A DNA stretch of 64,000 bases. Origin: an uncultured Clostridium sp. (GTDB taxonomy: Bacteria > Bacillota > Clostridia > Lachnospirales > Lachnospiraceae). Under the pieces are notes generated by a model. That model was not told the DNA's origin. It saw only the letters and a program-made list of their open reading frames with translations, and ran no database searches. Positions 25,398 through 34,711 of the stretch are shown here, in pieces. How positions within the stretch are numbered: position 1 is the stretch's first letter; every line of letters starts with the position of its first letter. The stretch lies in the NCBI GenBank assembly GCA_900538475.1, contig UPYT01000009.1, forward strand, positions 52,384-116,383, written 5' to 3'. A program made the translations under genes and the position numbers.

Positions 25398-26315
25398 TTA
25401 TTCTGTAGTTCCACCGTTCATGACCTTAAATTGCAGGGCACTGAACAGAGCAATTACAATCGCTAAAACAACACCCATGGCATCTGCATAGCCAAATTCT
25501 TTCGTTGTCTTAAAGGCAATTTCATAAAGCAGATACATAACTGTACTGGTACTGTAGTTTGGACCGCCGGAGGTCAAAAGCTGAATCAGTGCAAAGCACT
25601 GGAAGCTGTTAATCGTGGTGATAACTGCTACATACAAGGTTGTCGGCATAATGGACGGCCATTTAATTCTCCAGAATACCTGAAGATCATTTGCTCCATC
25701 TACTCGCGCCGCTTCCTCCAGGGATACATCCACATTTCCTAATGCAGCGACATAAAGAACGATGGGCTGACCAATGGAGGTAGTCAAAAGAATCAGGATA
25801 ATACACCATAATGCCATATTTTCTCCGGAAGTCCAGGGAAGCGGCTGTCCGCCAAAAGCACGAATGATGTAATTCAGCAGGCCGTCATATTTGTCAAACA
25901 TCCATTTCCATACAACCGTTACTGCTACAGAACCAGTAACAACCGGAAGATAAAATACACAGCGATAGAAAGAGCGAACGCCTGATTTCATTTTATAAAT
26001 GGCTGAACCAACCCACAGTGAAAATGCGGTAACTACTGGCACAGAAACGACTACGATAATGACGGTGTTAATCGCGGACTTAATAAAAATCTTATCCTGA
26101 AACAACCGGGCATAGTTTCTCAGTCCCACAAACTGTCCCTTGGGATTGGAAAAGCTTGCATCTGTAAAGCTGGTAATTACCCCCATAGCCATAGGAGTGA
26201 TTACAAAGCCTACAAAAAAGAACAGTGCCGGAAGTAAAAACAGATAAGAAACGATGGTTTCCCGACGCTGCAGAACCAGACTGCGGGCAGGAGCCTTTTG
26301 CTTTTTATTAGACAT
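25398..26315 (-). CDS. Carbohydrate ABC transporter permease (MalF type)
   Basis: 305 residues from ATG 26315 (GGAAGAGTAGGAAA upstream); an earlier in-frame ATG at 26447 would add 44 residues containing a terminator hairpin, so it is rejected. Membrane helix SYLFLLPALFFFVGFVI begins the membrane part; the EAA loop is EAARVDGANDLQVFWRIKWP. It forms the channel with the second permease. Expression is probably damped by the terminator-like hairpin at 26391-26425 between it and the binding-protein gene. Confidence 0.9.
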   Translation of the reverse strand: MSNKKQKAPARSLVLQRRETIVSYLFLLPALFFFVGFVITPMAMGVITSFTDASFSNPKGQFVGLRNYARLFQDKIFIKSAINTVIIVVVSVPVVTAFSLWVGSAIYKMKSGVRSFYRCVFYLPVVTGSVAVTVVWKWMFDKYDGLLNYIIRAFGGQPLPWTSGENMALWCIILILLTTSIGQPIVLYVAALGNVDVSLEEAARVDGANDLQVFWRIKWPSIMPTTLYVAVITTINSFQCFALIQLLTSGGPNYSTSTVMYLLYEIAFKTTKEFGYADAMGVVLAIVIALFSALQFKVMNGGTTE

Positions 26316-26384
26316 TTTCCTACTCTTCCTTTCTTCGAAAGCATAAGCCGCAGTCTCTTTTTTGAGGCCTGTGCGCTTATTAAG

Positions 26385-26425
26385 GTAAAAAATCCTTTCC
26401 TCCGCACTCAGCAGAGGAAAGGATT
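26385..26425 (-). terminator. Attenuating terminator between binding protein and permease genes
   Basis: AATCCTTTCCTC (26391-26402) pairs with GAGGAAAGGATT (26414-26425); on the minus strand the hairpin is followed by TTTTTT (in GGATTTTTTACC). Partial read-through would give more binding protein than permease, a common arrangement in sugar ABC operons. Confidence 0.75.
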
Positions 26426-26464
26426 CCAAGTGCAAATATGATGCCAATCAGAATGTCAGTTTAA

Positions 26465-27802
26465 TCAGTTTGCATTGGCAGAGGTATTGAACTCATCAGC
26501 TGCTGTCTGCGGTTCTGTACCATTAAATACCTGCTGAAGCATATTGAACCACAGAGGACGCATTGCTGCAAAACCAGCCCTGGTATTGTAATACGGTCCA
26601 TAGTACTGACTCCAAGAAGCCAACAGTGCCATATGCTCATCGCCTTCATACAGATCGCCAAAGGATTTACGTACCGGGAATGCATTGGTCTTTACTACAC
26701 TCTTGGGACCCCATTCTGCATCATCACATACAAATTTGATGAATTCTTTGGAAGCCTCGGCACGAGCCTCGTCCTTGTTATCAAATACGCAGAAACCGTT
26801 AACCAGATATTCCAGAGACGGCTTTCCATCTTCGGACGGGAACGGAACTGCAATCTGAGTAAAGTCCTCAGATGCATAGGTTACTTCATTTGAAGTACCA
26901 AAGCAGAAAGTCATTGCACAGGTTTCCTGCTGGAATTTCTGAAGTTCATCGGCTGCTGCCATATCAAAACCTGCATCCAGCGCCTGACTGTCATACATGC
27001 TCTTTAACAGTCCCAGCGCTTTTACACCATTTTCATCAATATTCCATTTGCCATCCTCACCAACGATAGAGGAGCTGTATAAGTTATTTACAAGAGCACG
27101 GGTACCCTGATCGCCGCCCTGTCCGCCGCAGTAAACAATTGCCGGAACCTGGGTAGGAGCTGCATCTCTTAAGGCCTCGCACATCTTTACAAAATTGTCA
27201 GTTGTCCAGGTGCGATCCCCCTCAAGATTTACATACTGAAGAGCATCTGCCTTTTCCAGTGCCTCTTTGTTCAGTCCCATATAGAACGGAGAGGAAGAAA
27301 TCGGATACATCCAGGCAGTACCATCTGCACCTACGCAGGTCTCAACCAGAGATTCACTGGTTAAATCGGATTTCAGCTCATCTAACATATCGTCAAGTGG
27401 TACCAGATATCCTGCATTACCAAATTCAATAATACGTCCAGGAGCATCAAACAGAACATCTGGCGCTGTCCCGGAGGTAAGAGCTGCTGTCAGCTTATCC
27501 GGGCCGGAGGTAAAGTCGATATACTCTACCTTAACTTTATATTCTGGATGAGCTGCGGTAAATGCATCAGCCAGCTCCTGCTCATACCCAGTATCTACAC
27601 CAAAAGTCGGGAAAGCCCACCAGGTAATTTCTGTTGCCTCTGCTGCTGCACCCTCAGAAGCGGCCGGCGCCTCTGTCTTGTCTGCTTCTGCCTCTGTTTT
27701 TGCCGGGGCAGCTGTTGTTTCCTCTGCCTTTCCGCCTCCGCAGCCTGCCAGAGTAGATGCTGCCAATGCTGCTACCAATGCCACTGATAAAATTTTTTTC
27801 AT
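26465..27802 (-). CDS. Extracellular sugar-binding lipoprotein of ABC transporter (CUT1 family)
   Basis: 445 residues. The signal peptide MKKILSVALVAALAASTLAG ends at the lipobox Cys (LAG-C), so the mature protein is lipid-anchored; an Ala/Thr/Glu-rich linker follows. The rest is a family 1 solute-binding fold (ITWWAFPTFGVDTGYEQELA; LTSGTAPDVLFDA; NGFCVFDNKDEARAEASKEF). Context with nanA/nanE/nanK points to N-acetylneuraminate, as in SatA-type transporters, but the ligand is not read from sequence. It has its own consensus promoter and is followed by an attenuator. Confidence 0.88.
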   Translation of the reverse strand: MKKILSVALVAALAASTLAGCGGGKAEETTAAPAKTEAEADKTEAPAASEGAAAEATEITWWAFPTFGVDTGYEQELADAFTAAHPEYKVKVEYIDFTSGPDKLTAALTSGTAPDVLFDAPGRIIEFGNAGYLVPLDDMLDELKSDLTSESLVETCVGADGTAWMYPISSSPFYMGLNKEALEKADALQYVNLEGDRTWTTDNFVKMCEALRDAAPTQVPAIVYCGGQGGDQGTRALVNNLYSSSIVGEDGKWNIDENGVKALGLLKSMYDSQALDAGFDMAAADELQKFQQETCAMTFCFGTSNEVTYASEDFTQIAVPFPSEDGKPSLEYLVNGFCVFDNKDEARAEASKEFIKFVCDDAEWGPKSVVKTNAFPVRKSFGDLYEGDEHMALLASWSQYYGPYYNTRAGFAAMRPLWFNMLQQVFNGTEPQTAADEFNTSANAN

Positions 27803-27856
27803 TACATTTCCTCCTTTGAGATGTCTTTTTAGATCCGTATCAAAATCACTAAAGCC

Positions 27857-27885
27857 ATTATAGAATAGGAATTTTCTTTTGTCAA
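27857..27885 (-). promoter_or_regulatory. Consensus promoter for the sugar ABC transporter operon
   Basis: Minus strand TTGACA (27880-27885), 17-bp spacer, TATAAT (27857-27862), perfect consensus. An A/T-rich block TTGAAAAGAAATTTTTTTCA lies just upstream and resembles a sequence in the nanE promoter; it may bind the RpiR-type regulator. Confidence 0.8.
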
Positions 27886-27936
27886 TAATTTATGAAAAAA
27901 ATTTCTTTTCAATTTTCTTTTTGGAAACTTTTTTTA

Positions 27937-28788
27937 TTAACACATTTTTTCGATGACTGAGCCAGATGTTTTTTTGTTATTTTTGCTGCATTCATCATAA
28001 TAACGGCGATAGTATTCCGTATACATTAAATCAATCAAAAATAACTGGCTGATCTCTGCAGAAGTAGAGCCTCCCTGCAGAGGACCTTCATTGGCGCCGG
28101 AAAGAAGTGTTATATCAGAGAATGACGTCAACGGAGATTTCACAAACCTGGTCAGGCAGATTATCTTCGCTCCCGCCTGTTTTGCCAGTTCTGCCACATG
28201 AATGGTATCCTTCGTTGCACCAGAATAAGAAAATACCATTGCCACATCCTCCGGTCCCATCATCGAGGCTACCATAGCCTGCATATGACTATCCTGCACA
28301 CAGTATACCTTCGGTTCAATCCGCAGAAATTTATTCATCGCCTTCAAGGCTGTCAGAAGACTGGCACCCACACCGAAAAAATAAATTCTCTTCGCCTGGT
28401 GAAGTGCATCAATTGCCTGAAAAAAGGAATTCTCATCCAGAAGAGAGTAGGTTTCTGTCAAGGCGTTCATGTTGGTATTCAATACCTTCTTGGCAACCTC
28501 TGTGAAAGAGTCATCCAGACTAATGTCTCCCTCCATCCCCGGCTCTTCTTCACTTTCCCTGAGACTCAAGGACAGCATCATCTTAAATTCCTGATACCCT
28601 TTCAAATCCATCGTCTTGCAGAATCGGAACACACTGGTATCTCCCACGCTGCAGGCCTCTGCCAAATCTGTAATAGACATAAACAAAACCTGCTTTGGAT
28701 TCTGCATAATAAAACTTGCGACCTTCTTTTCTGCTTTTGTCAGCTGATTATAGGCTGACCGAACCTTGATAAGGAAATCTCCTTCCAT
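27937..28788 (-). CDS. RpiR/MurR family transcriptional regulator (sialic acid locus, NanR-like)
   Basis: 283 residues. N-terminal helix-turn-helix of the RpiR type (SITDLAEACSVGDTSVFRFC) at about 38-57. C-terminal SIS sugar-phosphate isomerase domain (KRIYFFGVGASLLTALKAM; MVFSYSGATKDTIHVAELAK) at about 125-260. These proteins sense amino-sugar phosphates, here probably N-acetylmannosamine-6-phosphate, and repress catabolic operons. It is the third gene after nanE and nanK, upstream of the transporter genes; regulation of both divergent transcripts is inferred. Confidence 0.88.
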   Translation of the reverse strand: MEGDFLIKVRSAYNQLTKAEKKVASFIMQNPKQVLFMSITDLAEACSVGDTSVFRFCKTMDLKGYQEFKMMLSLSLRESEEEPGMEGDISLDDSFTEVAKKVLNTNMNALTETYSLLDENSFFQAIDALHQAKRIYFFGVGASLLTALKAMNKFLRIEPKVYCVQDSHMQAMVASMMGPEDVAMVFSYSGATKDTIHVAELAKQAGAKIICLTRFVKSPLTSFSDITLLSGANEGPLQGGSTSAEISQLFLIDLMYTEYYRRYYDECSKNNKKTSGSVIEKMC

Positions 28789-28873
28789 TGTTTTATTCCC
28801 CTTTCCCTTGCTCCGTTTTTACAGAGCCTGTCTCTTCATGATGTCTGTATATCTGTCATTCCTTCCACCGCTT

Positions 28874-29773
28874 CTATGCTCTCTTATCCAAATCCAAAAG
28901 CTTCCAGGCCAGACTGGCTGCTCCAAGCATTCCTGCCTGATTTCCCAGCTGGGCCTGACAAATTCTTACATTGGAAAAGCTATCCATAATCTCACTGTGG
29001 ATCCGTTTTCCCACCTGCTCTGTTACATAGGGCTGAGCCATAATACCGCCGCCCAGCACAATGCAGGAAGGGTTAAAAATATGAATTACCGTTATCAGTC
29101 CGTAAACAATCTCGTCAATCCAGGCATCTATCAGCTCTCTGACTGAATTCTCCTCAAATCTTGAAAATATCTTCCGTCCGCTGTCCAAAGCTGGATCAAA
29201 TTTTTTTGCCGCTTCGACTAATGCGGTTGCTGAAGCATACTTTTCGTAACAGCCGCTGAACGGATTTCCCACTGTTCGTGCCTCCGGATGAACCAGAATC
29301 CCACCAAATTCACCAGCTGAAAAAGCACTTCCTGTGTAGACACTTCCATTGATAACAATCGCTCCGCCTACTCCAGTTCCATAGGTAATACAAAGAAAAT
29401 CCTTTGCTTCTTTTCCTGCGCCAAAAGCTGCTTCTCCGATCGCTGCTGCATTTACATCATTTTCCACTGCAACAGGAACATGAAACTCTTCTTCTAAAAT
29501 CTTTCGTACTTCCATTCCTGTATATCCGGGAATGTTTTCATTCGCATAGCGAATGCATCCGCGAGACGAATCCACCTGACCGGCGGTACTGATTCCAATC
29601 GCATCAAAGGGCTGATAGCTTCGCAGAATTTCTATGGCACGCTTTATGACATAGGTACCGCCATTTTTTGCGTTGGTATCCCACTCCTCTGTCCGGAGAA
29701 GCTCACTTCCGTTCCAAAGACCGGATTTTATGGAGGTCCCTCCAATATCCAGTGCTGCCACTATTTTTCCCAT
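28874..29773 (-). CDS. nanK: N-acetylmannosamine kinase (ROK family)
   Basis: 299 residues. Phosphate-1 motif DIGGTSIKSGLW at the N-terminus; catalytic Asp in VENDVNAAA; phosphate-2 TYGTGVGGAIVI; and the IVLGGGIMAQP adenosine motif. The usual ROK zinc cluster is only partly present (HPEARTVGNPFSGCYEK has one Cys), so metal binding may be lost. Position between nanE and the RpiR gene supports phosphorylation of N-acetylmannosamine. ROK glucokinase activity is the alternative. Confidence 0.82.
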   Translation of the reverse strand: MGKIVAALDIGGTSIKSGLWNGSELLRTEEWDTNAKNGGTYVIKRAIEILRSYQPFDAIGISTAGQVDSSRGCIRYANENIPGYTGMEVRKILEEEFHVPVAVENDVNAAAIGEAAFGAGKEAKDFLCITYGTGVGGAIVINGSVYTGSAFSAGEFGGILVHPEARTVGNPFSGCYEKYASATALVEAAKKFDPALDSGRKIFSRFEENSVRELIDAWIDEIVYGLITVIHIFNPSCIVLGGGIMAQPYVTEQVGKRIHSEIMDSFSNVRICQAQLGNQAGMLGAASLAWKLLDLDKRA

Positions 29774-29786
29774 AGGTACTCACTCC

Positions 29787-30488
29787 TTACTGAATCGTTG
29801 CTACAAACCGCTTGGTAATTTCCATCGGTCTCGTAATCGCGCCTCCGATTACCGCGGCATGCACACCTGCATCCAAAGCTGCCTTCAGCTGATCCGGAAG
29901 CCAGATTCCACCCTCTGCAATCACCGGTTTCCCACAGTCTCTTGCCAGCTGTCTCATCAATTCTATATTGGGAAGCTCTGTCCCCTTCGTATAAGCCGTA
30001 TAGCCATTCATTGTAGTTCCAATCAGATCGAATCCTATTTCCGCGGCATGCATTCCCTCCTCATAGCTGGAACAATCTGCCATAAAAAGCTGATCCGGAT
30101 ATTTTTCACGTACTTCTCCAAAAAATTCATCCAGAGATTTTCCATCCGGGCGCGGCCGCTTATCAGAATCTGTCGCATCTGCTGCAATAATAGAAACTCC
30201 GCATTCAACTAACGCATCCACTTCTTTCATGGTAGGTGTAATATAAACGTCACAGTCTCCGTACACTTCTTTGATAATTCCGATAATTGGAAGGCTTACT
30301 GTTTTCTTAATTTCCGTAATATCTGCAATGGTATTAGCCCGAATGCCGACTGCTCCTCCCAGCATCGCTGCATAAGCCATCCTTGACATAATATAAGAAC
30401 TGTACAGAGGCTCTTCTTTCAGTGCCTGACAGGAAACCACCAGTCCTCCTTTGATCCGGTTTAAGATTGCCTGATTTGACTGATTCAT
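29787..30488 (-). CDS. nanE: N-acetylmannosamine-6-phosphate 2-epimerase
   Basis: 233 residues from ATG 30488 (AGGAGG 8-10 bases upstream). TIM-barrel signature: [18 protein letters not shown] at the start, [31 protein letters not shown] and [13 protein letters not shown] at the C-terminal phosphate site. It converts ManNAc-6-P to GlcNAc-6-P in the sialic acid pathway. First gene of the minus-strand operon; 13 bp before nanK. Confidence 0.92.
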   Translation of the reverse strand: MNQSNQAILNRIKGGLVVSCQALKEEPLYSSYIMSRMAYAAMLGGAVGIRANTIADITEIKKTVSLPIIGIIKEVYGDCDVYITPTMKEVDALVECGVSIIAADATDSDKRPRPDGKSLDEFFGEVREKYPDQLFMADCSSYEEGMHAAEIGFDLIGTTMNGYTAYTKGTELPNIELMRQLARDCGKPVIAEGGIWLPDQLKAALDAGVHAAVIGGAITRPMEITKRFVATIQ

Positions 30489-30547
30489 AAAAAATCTTCC
30501 TCCTTTTTCAAAAATTCTATTAATAATTGCCAATATATCTTAGATTT

Positions 30548-30576
30548 AATATATCATGTTAAAAAAATATTTTCAA
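30548..30576 (-). promoter_or_regulatory. Promoter of the nanE-nanK-rpiR operon
   Basis: Minus strand TTGAAA (30571-30576), 17-bp spacer, TATATT (30548-30553). The TTGAAAATATTTTTTTAA block across the -35 and spacer resembles the block upstream of the transporter promoter, a candidate regulator site. Confidence 0.6.
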
Positions 30577-30612
30577 CCAATTTCAAATATATAAAAATAT
30601 TTTTTTATTTTA

Positions 30613-30641
30613 TTGATTTCTCTTTTCAATGGTGATATGAT
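30613..30641 (+). promoter_or_regulatory. Promoter of nanA
   Basis: TTGATT (30613-30618), 17-bp spacer, TATGAT (30636-30641). It is divergent from the nanE promoter, so one regulator could control both. Confidence 0.65.
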
Positions 30642-30673
30642 GTCCCTAGAAGCAAAGCGTAACCGCAATACTA

Positions 30674-30707
30674 GCAATAATTCAGCCTTGCAAGGCTGAA
30701 CTGTTGC
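30674..30707. mobile_element. Minimal GTAACAG-type element in the nanA leader (34 bp)
   Basis: The ends GCAATAATTCAGCCTTGC and AAGGCTGAACTGTTGC form a near-perfect hairpin. A perfect 8-bp duplication CAATACTA brackets it (30666-30673 and 30708-30715). It lies between the nanA -10 and start codon, so it becomes part of the nanA mRNA leader. Confidence 0.85.
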
Positions 30708-30737
30708 CAATACTATATCAAAAAGGTGGAGAAAAAC

Positions 30738-31655
30738 ATGTCCAAATTTGATGTGAGCAAATTCAAACACGTAACTGTTGCACTTAACACACCATTTACC
30801 TCTGACGGCAGTGTTGATGTCAATGCTGTAAAAGCTGTATCCCGCTATTTCCGCGATAAAGGAATCAAGCAGATGTATGTCTGCGGAAGCACCGGTGAAG
30901 GCTTCCTGCTGGATACCGAAGAACGCAAGCTGGTTGCCGAAACAGTTGTAAATGAAGTAGGTCAGGATATGAACATTATTGTTCATGTAGGATGCCCAGA
31001 TACCCGTCATTCCTGCGAGCTGGCTGCCCATGCAGAAAAAATAGGCGCAGCTGCTACCTCTGCAGTTCCCTGCGTTTACTATCATCTGGGCGAGGAAAGT
31101 GTTTACCGTCACTGGACCGCTATCACAGAAGCTGCAGATCTTCCATTTTTCATTTACAACATTCCCCAGTTAACCAGCTTCAATCTTTCTATGAATCTGT
31201 TTAACCGGATGCTGGAAAACCCGCGGGTTGCTGGCATTAAGTGTTCCTCTGATCCTGCTCAGGATATTCTTCGCTTCAAGCAGGCCGGCGGAAAAGATTT
31301 TATCGTATTTAACGGCCCGGACGAGCAGTATGCAGCCGGAAGACTTCTTGGCGCTGATGCCGGAATCGGCGGAACCTACGGTGCAATGCCAGAGCTGTAT
31401 ATGAAAATTGATGAGCTGATTGACCGTGGAGAGTGGGAAAAAGCTGCTCAGGTTCAGAACCTGGTAACACCCTTGATTTACCGTCTCTGCTCCTTCCCAT
31501 CCATGCATGGCGCAGTAAAGGGAATTATTTCTCTGGATGGATGTCCCATGGGAGATCCCAGACTCCCCTTCCTTCCTGTTGCTCTGGATGATCCGAAGCT
31601 GGTTCAGCTGTATCATGATATCAAAGCAGCAATCGAAACTGTAAAGAACTGGTAA
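30738..31655 (+). CDS. nanA: N-acetylneuraminate lyase (dihydrodipicolinate synthase family)
   Basis: 305 residues from ATG 30738 (GGTGGAG six bases upstream). TIM barrel with GSTGEGFLL (substrate carboxylate), Y140 in FFIYNIPQ, and Schiff-base K168 in VAGIKCSS. The GSTGEG and Y-N-I-P-Q features favour sialic acid lyase over DapA. It splits Neu5Ac into pyruvate and N-acetylmannosamine in the cytoplasm. Divergent from nanE-nanK; it ends at a strong terminator. Confidence 0.88.
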   Translation: MSKFDVSKFKHVTVALNTPFTSDGSVDVNAVKAVSRYFRDKGIKQMYVCGSTGEGFLLDTEERKLVAETVVNEVGQDMNIIVHVGCPDTRHSCELAAHAEKIGAAATSAVPCVYYHLGEESVYRHWTAITEAADLPFFIYNIPQLTSFNLSMNLFNRMLENPRVAGIKCSSDPAQDILRFKQAGGKDFIVFNGPDEQYAAGRLLGADAGIGGTYGAMPELYMKIDELIDRGEWEKAAQVQNLVTPLIYRLCSFPSMHGAVKGIISLDGCPMGDPRLPFLPVALDDPKLVQLYHDIKAAIETVKNW

Positions 31656-31670
31656 TCCAGTTACGCAAAG

Positions 31671-31735
31671 AAGAATCTCCGGTAAATTTCTGCGCTTTCT
31701 CTGCGCCGGATATTTACCGGAGATTCTTTTTTCCT
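31671..31735 (+). terminator. Terminator of nanA
   Basis: AAGAATCTCCGGTAAAT (31671-31687) pairs with ATTTACCGGAGATTCTT (31712-31728) across a loop that contains a smaller stem, followed by TTTT. Confidence 0.85.
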
Positions 31736-31803
31736 TTTTAGCATATCTCAGGAACAGCTCTGTACAGCGATTCTCTCCTGCCTCTCAATAAAGCACGAAC
31801 CCC

Positions 31804-33072
31804 TTATTTCCCGTAATTTATCGCACTGTATACATTAACTACACCGCCGCACTGAATCTTTCCCTCCAGCCCTGGAAGCTTTCGGGCAGTTTCCATCAGA
31901 ATCCTGCGCACATCTGCCAGGGCTATATCTGTCCGATAGGAATACAAAAATGCTGCTGCTCCCGTTACCATAGGAGCGGCCATGGAAGTTCCTGTCATAA
32001 AGCCGTAGGAATTATCTGCTGTTGTGCTGACAATATAAGTTCCCGGAGCCGCAATATCCACATTATTTACCCCATAGTTTGAGGTTTGTTCCAGATTCCC
32101 GTCAAAGATCAGATTAGCAACTGAAATCACATTATCCAAGCCAAAGCAAGAGGGATAGTCCGGATTTGCATCAATATCAATGCCATTTCCATCTTCATCA
32201 CCATTTCCGGCAGCTACAACAAACAGCATCTTCGACTCCCTCATCACCTTTTCCAGCTCCGGATAATAATGAGTTGTCCCAAAGCTGAGATTGCAGATCT
32301 CTGCTCCGTTAGCCTCCGCATACCGGATGGCATTGATCACATCCTCTTCTTCTCCTACGCCAAACTCTGTGCCAAGAGCCTTCAAAACCATCAGCTTTAC
32401 ATACTGATTGTCCGCAATTCCGGCAATTCCCGTTCCCTTTCTCGTTGCTGCAATCGTCCCTGCTGCATGGGTTCCGTGGGTATCCTCTTTCCCTGTGTAA
32501 ATCTGATTACTGTTGTCAAAAAAGTTCCAGCCATTTACATCATCCACAAAACCATTCTGATCATTGTCAATGCCATCATCCGGTATCTCATCCTCATTGA
32601 CCCAGATGCTTCCCTGCAGATCCGGATGACTTACATCTACTCCTGTATCAATCACAGCTACCGTTACCGGCCGACGGGGCTCTGTACTGGCATCATACTG
32701 ATTCCAGGCCGGAAGCACATTAATATCAACGCCTTTTCTCGCTGTGATTTTCGCCTGCTTATAAGCGTCCGGTCCGGAAACCGGGGCTGGAAATCCCAGC
32801 TTATTCGCCATATCAATATGAGCTGCCAATTCCGGATTGCTGTCCTCAAAACGGTTTTTAATCTCTACATACTGAAGCTCTCCGTCATTTTTCAGTGCCC
32901 ACTGATAACGGGCATAAGGATCCTTAACAGAGAGATTTTCCTCGCCGGGTCCAAAGACGCGGATAGAAAAATCATACTTATGGACAGGCTCTGAAAAAGT
33001 CAGGGGCAGTCCCACTGCAAGGACGGTCAGAAGGAAACGCCGCACACCCGGCATCAATCTGTGTATTCTCAT
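31804..33072 (-). CDS. Secreted subtilisin-like serine protease (S8 family)
   Basis: 422 residues. A hydrophobic signal segment (RFLLTVLAVGLPLTF) starts the protein. Catalytic triad: Asp in VAVIDTGVDVSH, His in EDTHGTHAAGT, Ser in GTSMAAPMV. The oxyanion Asn lies in VVAAGNGDEDG. An Asp/Asn-rich insertion (NDQNGFVDDVNGW) probably binds calcium. An N-terminal prodomain of about 120 residues precedes it. Function unknown beyond extracellular proteolysis. Convergent to nanA. Confidence 0.9.
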   Translation of the reverse strand: MRIHRLMPGVRRFLLTVLAVGLPLTFSEPVHKYDFSIRVFGPGEENLSVKDPYARYQWALKNDGELQYVEIKNRFEDSNPELAAHIDMANKLGFPAPVSGPDAYKQAKITARKGVDINVLPAWNQYDASTEPRRPVTVAVIDTGVDVSHPDLQGSIWVNEDEIPDDGIDNDQNGFVDDVNGWNFFDNSNQIYTGKEDTHGTHAAGTIAATRKGTGIAGIADNQYVKLMVLKALGTEFGVGEEEDVINAIRYAEANGAEICNLSFGTTHYYPELEKVMRESKMLFVVAAGNGDEDGNGIDIDANPDYPSCFGLDNVISVANLIFDGNLEQTSNYGVNNVDIAAPGTYIVSTTADNSYGFMTGTSMAAPMVTGAAAFLYSYRTDIALADVRRILMETARKLPGLEGKIQCGGVVNVYSAINYGK

Positions 33073-33261
33073 TTATCTGATTCTCCATTCCGGAAAAATT
33101 CTTTTACGCTGCCAGACATTCTGACTGAATTCCGACAGCGTAATTAAGTATACCACAGTTTCACCCGATGTGGTTTGAAAAATCTGTGAAGTTTCCTTAC
33201 AATTTACCATCACATCACTCTCTCGAAAAATAAATTTACCCCAACTCTTGACAAAGAGCCC

Positions 33262-33301
33262 TAAAAAAGGGCTTCCCGCTTACGCGGAAAGCCCTTTTAA
33301 A
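33262..33301 (-). terminator. Terminator of tuf
   Basis: AAAAGGGCTTCCCGC pairs with GCGGAAAGCCCTTTT around TTAC; on the minus strand it ends CCCTTTTTTAG. Confidence 0.85.
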
Positions 33302-33339
33302 ATCTAGATTTTATAAAATTCAGTATATTCTATCTGATA

Positions 33340-34533
33340 TTATTCAACGATAGAAACTACACGGCCTGAACCAACGGTACGGCCACCCTCACGGATAGCG
33401 AAACGCAGACCCTGCTCCATAGCAACCGGATGAATCAGCTCTACGGTCATCTCTACGTTATCACCAGGCATGCACATCTCGGTGCCAGCCGGCAGCTCGC
33501 AAACGCCAGTAACGTCGGTAGTTCTGAAGTAGAACTGCGGACGATAGTTGTTGAAGAACGGAGTATGACGGCCACCCTCGTCTTTGGTCAGAACGTATAC
33601 CTGAGCGGTAAACTTGTTGTGACACTTAACGGAAGCCGGCTTACACAGAACCTGACCACGCTCGATATCAGTTCTCTGAACACCACGAAGCAGTGCACCG
33701 ATGTTATCACCAGCCTGAGCCTCGTCAAGCAGCTTACGGAACATCTCGATACCGGTTACAACGGTCTTTCTGGTTTCTTCCTTAATACCAACGATCTCAA
33801 CCTCGTCGTTCAGATGCAGAACACCACGCTCTACACGGCCGGTAGCTACAGTACCACGACCAGTAATGGTGAATACGTCCTCTACAGGCATCAGGAACGG
33901 CTTATCGGTCTCACGCTGCGGATCCGGAATCCAGCTATCAACTGCATCCATCAGCTCCATAACCTTGTCGCCCCACGGACCGTGCGGATCTTCCAGAGCC
34001 TTCAGAGCAGAACCCTGAATGATCGGGGTGTCATCGCCCGGGAACTCGTACTCGTTCAGCAGGTCACGGATCTCCATGTCAACCAGCTCAAGCAGCTCAG
34101 CGTCGTCAACCATATCGCACTTGTTCATGAATACAACGATGTACGGTACGCCTACCTGACGGGACAGCAGGATGTGCTCACGGGTCTGAGCCATAACACC
34201 ATCGGTAGCAGCTACAACCAGGATAGCGCCATCCATCTGAGCAGCACCAGTGATCATGTTCTTAACGTAGTCAGCATGTCCTGGGCAGTCAACGTGTGCA
34301 TAGTGTCTGTGCTCGGTCTCGTACTCAACGTGAGAAGTAGAAATGGTGATACCACGCTCTCTCTCTTCCGGAGCCTTATCGATATTCTCGAAATCGGTAG
34401 CGGTGTTACCAGCAACTCTCTCAGACAGAACTTTGGTGATAGCAGCGGTCAGAGTAGTTTTACCATGGTCAACGTGTCCGATGGTACCAATGTTACAATG
34501 CGCTTTGTTTCTTTCAAACTTTGCTTTTGCCAT
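33340..34533 (-). CDS. tuf: Translation elongation factor Tu
   Basis: 397 residues. GTPase motifs: G1 GHVDHGKT (residues 19-26), G3 DCPGH, G4 NKCD, G5 SALK. Domains 2 and 3 follow in normal length. It brings aminoacyl-tRNA to the ribosome. It has its own TTGAAA-N17-TATAAT promoter 178 bp after fusA and a strong terminator, so it can be transcribed apart from rpsL-rpsG-fusA. Confidence 0.98.
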   Translation of the reverse strand: MAKAKFERNKAHCNIGTIGHVDHGKTTLTAAITKVLSERVAGNTATDFENIDKAPEERERGITISTSHVEYETEHRHYAHVDCPGHADYVKNMITGAAQMDGAILVVAATDGVMAQTREHILLSRQVGVPYIVVFMNKCDMVDDAELLELVDMEIRDLLNEYEFPGDDTPIIQGSALKALEDPHGPWGDKVMELMDAVDSWIPDPQRETDKPFLMPVEDVFTITGRGTVATGRVERGVLHLNDEVEIVGIKEETRKTVVTGIEMFRKLLDEAQAGDNIGALLRGVQRTDIERGQVLCKPASVKCHNKFTAQVYVLTKDEGGRHTPFFNNYRPQFYFRTTDVTGVCELPAGTEMCMPGDNVEMTVELIHPVAMEQGLRFAIREGGRTVGSGRVVSIVE

Positions 34534-34594
34534 TTTATGACGTCCTCCTTAATTGGGCCCTTCTTGGGCTTAATTTATAGTTAGGCTGTTTTTT

Positions 34595-34623
34595 ATTATA
34601 TGCTATTTCTGCAATATTTTCAA
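34595..34623 (-). promoter_or_regulatory. Promoter of tuf
   Basis: Minus strand TTGAAA (34618-34623), 17-bp spacer, TATAAT (34595-34600). Near-consensus, consistent with high expression. Confidence 0.8.
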
Positions 34624-34711
34624 GCCTATTTTGTACTGCCGGCAGTCTGCCGGAGAAAGAATATTTTTCCTGCAGCTTCCTCCGGACTGCTGCTCAAAGC
34701 ATTACAATCTA

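Noticed and set aside
30573..31112. 179-codon open frame on the minus strand
   Set aside because: Antisense to nanA and overlapping divergent promoters.
33430..34584. 384-codon open frame on the plus strand
   Set aside because: It is antisense to tuf and arises from codon bias; no ribosome site or protein-like composition.
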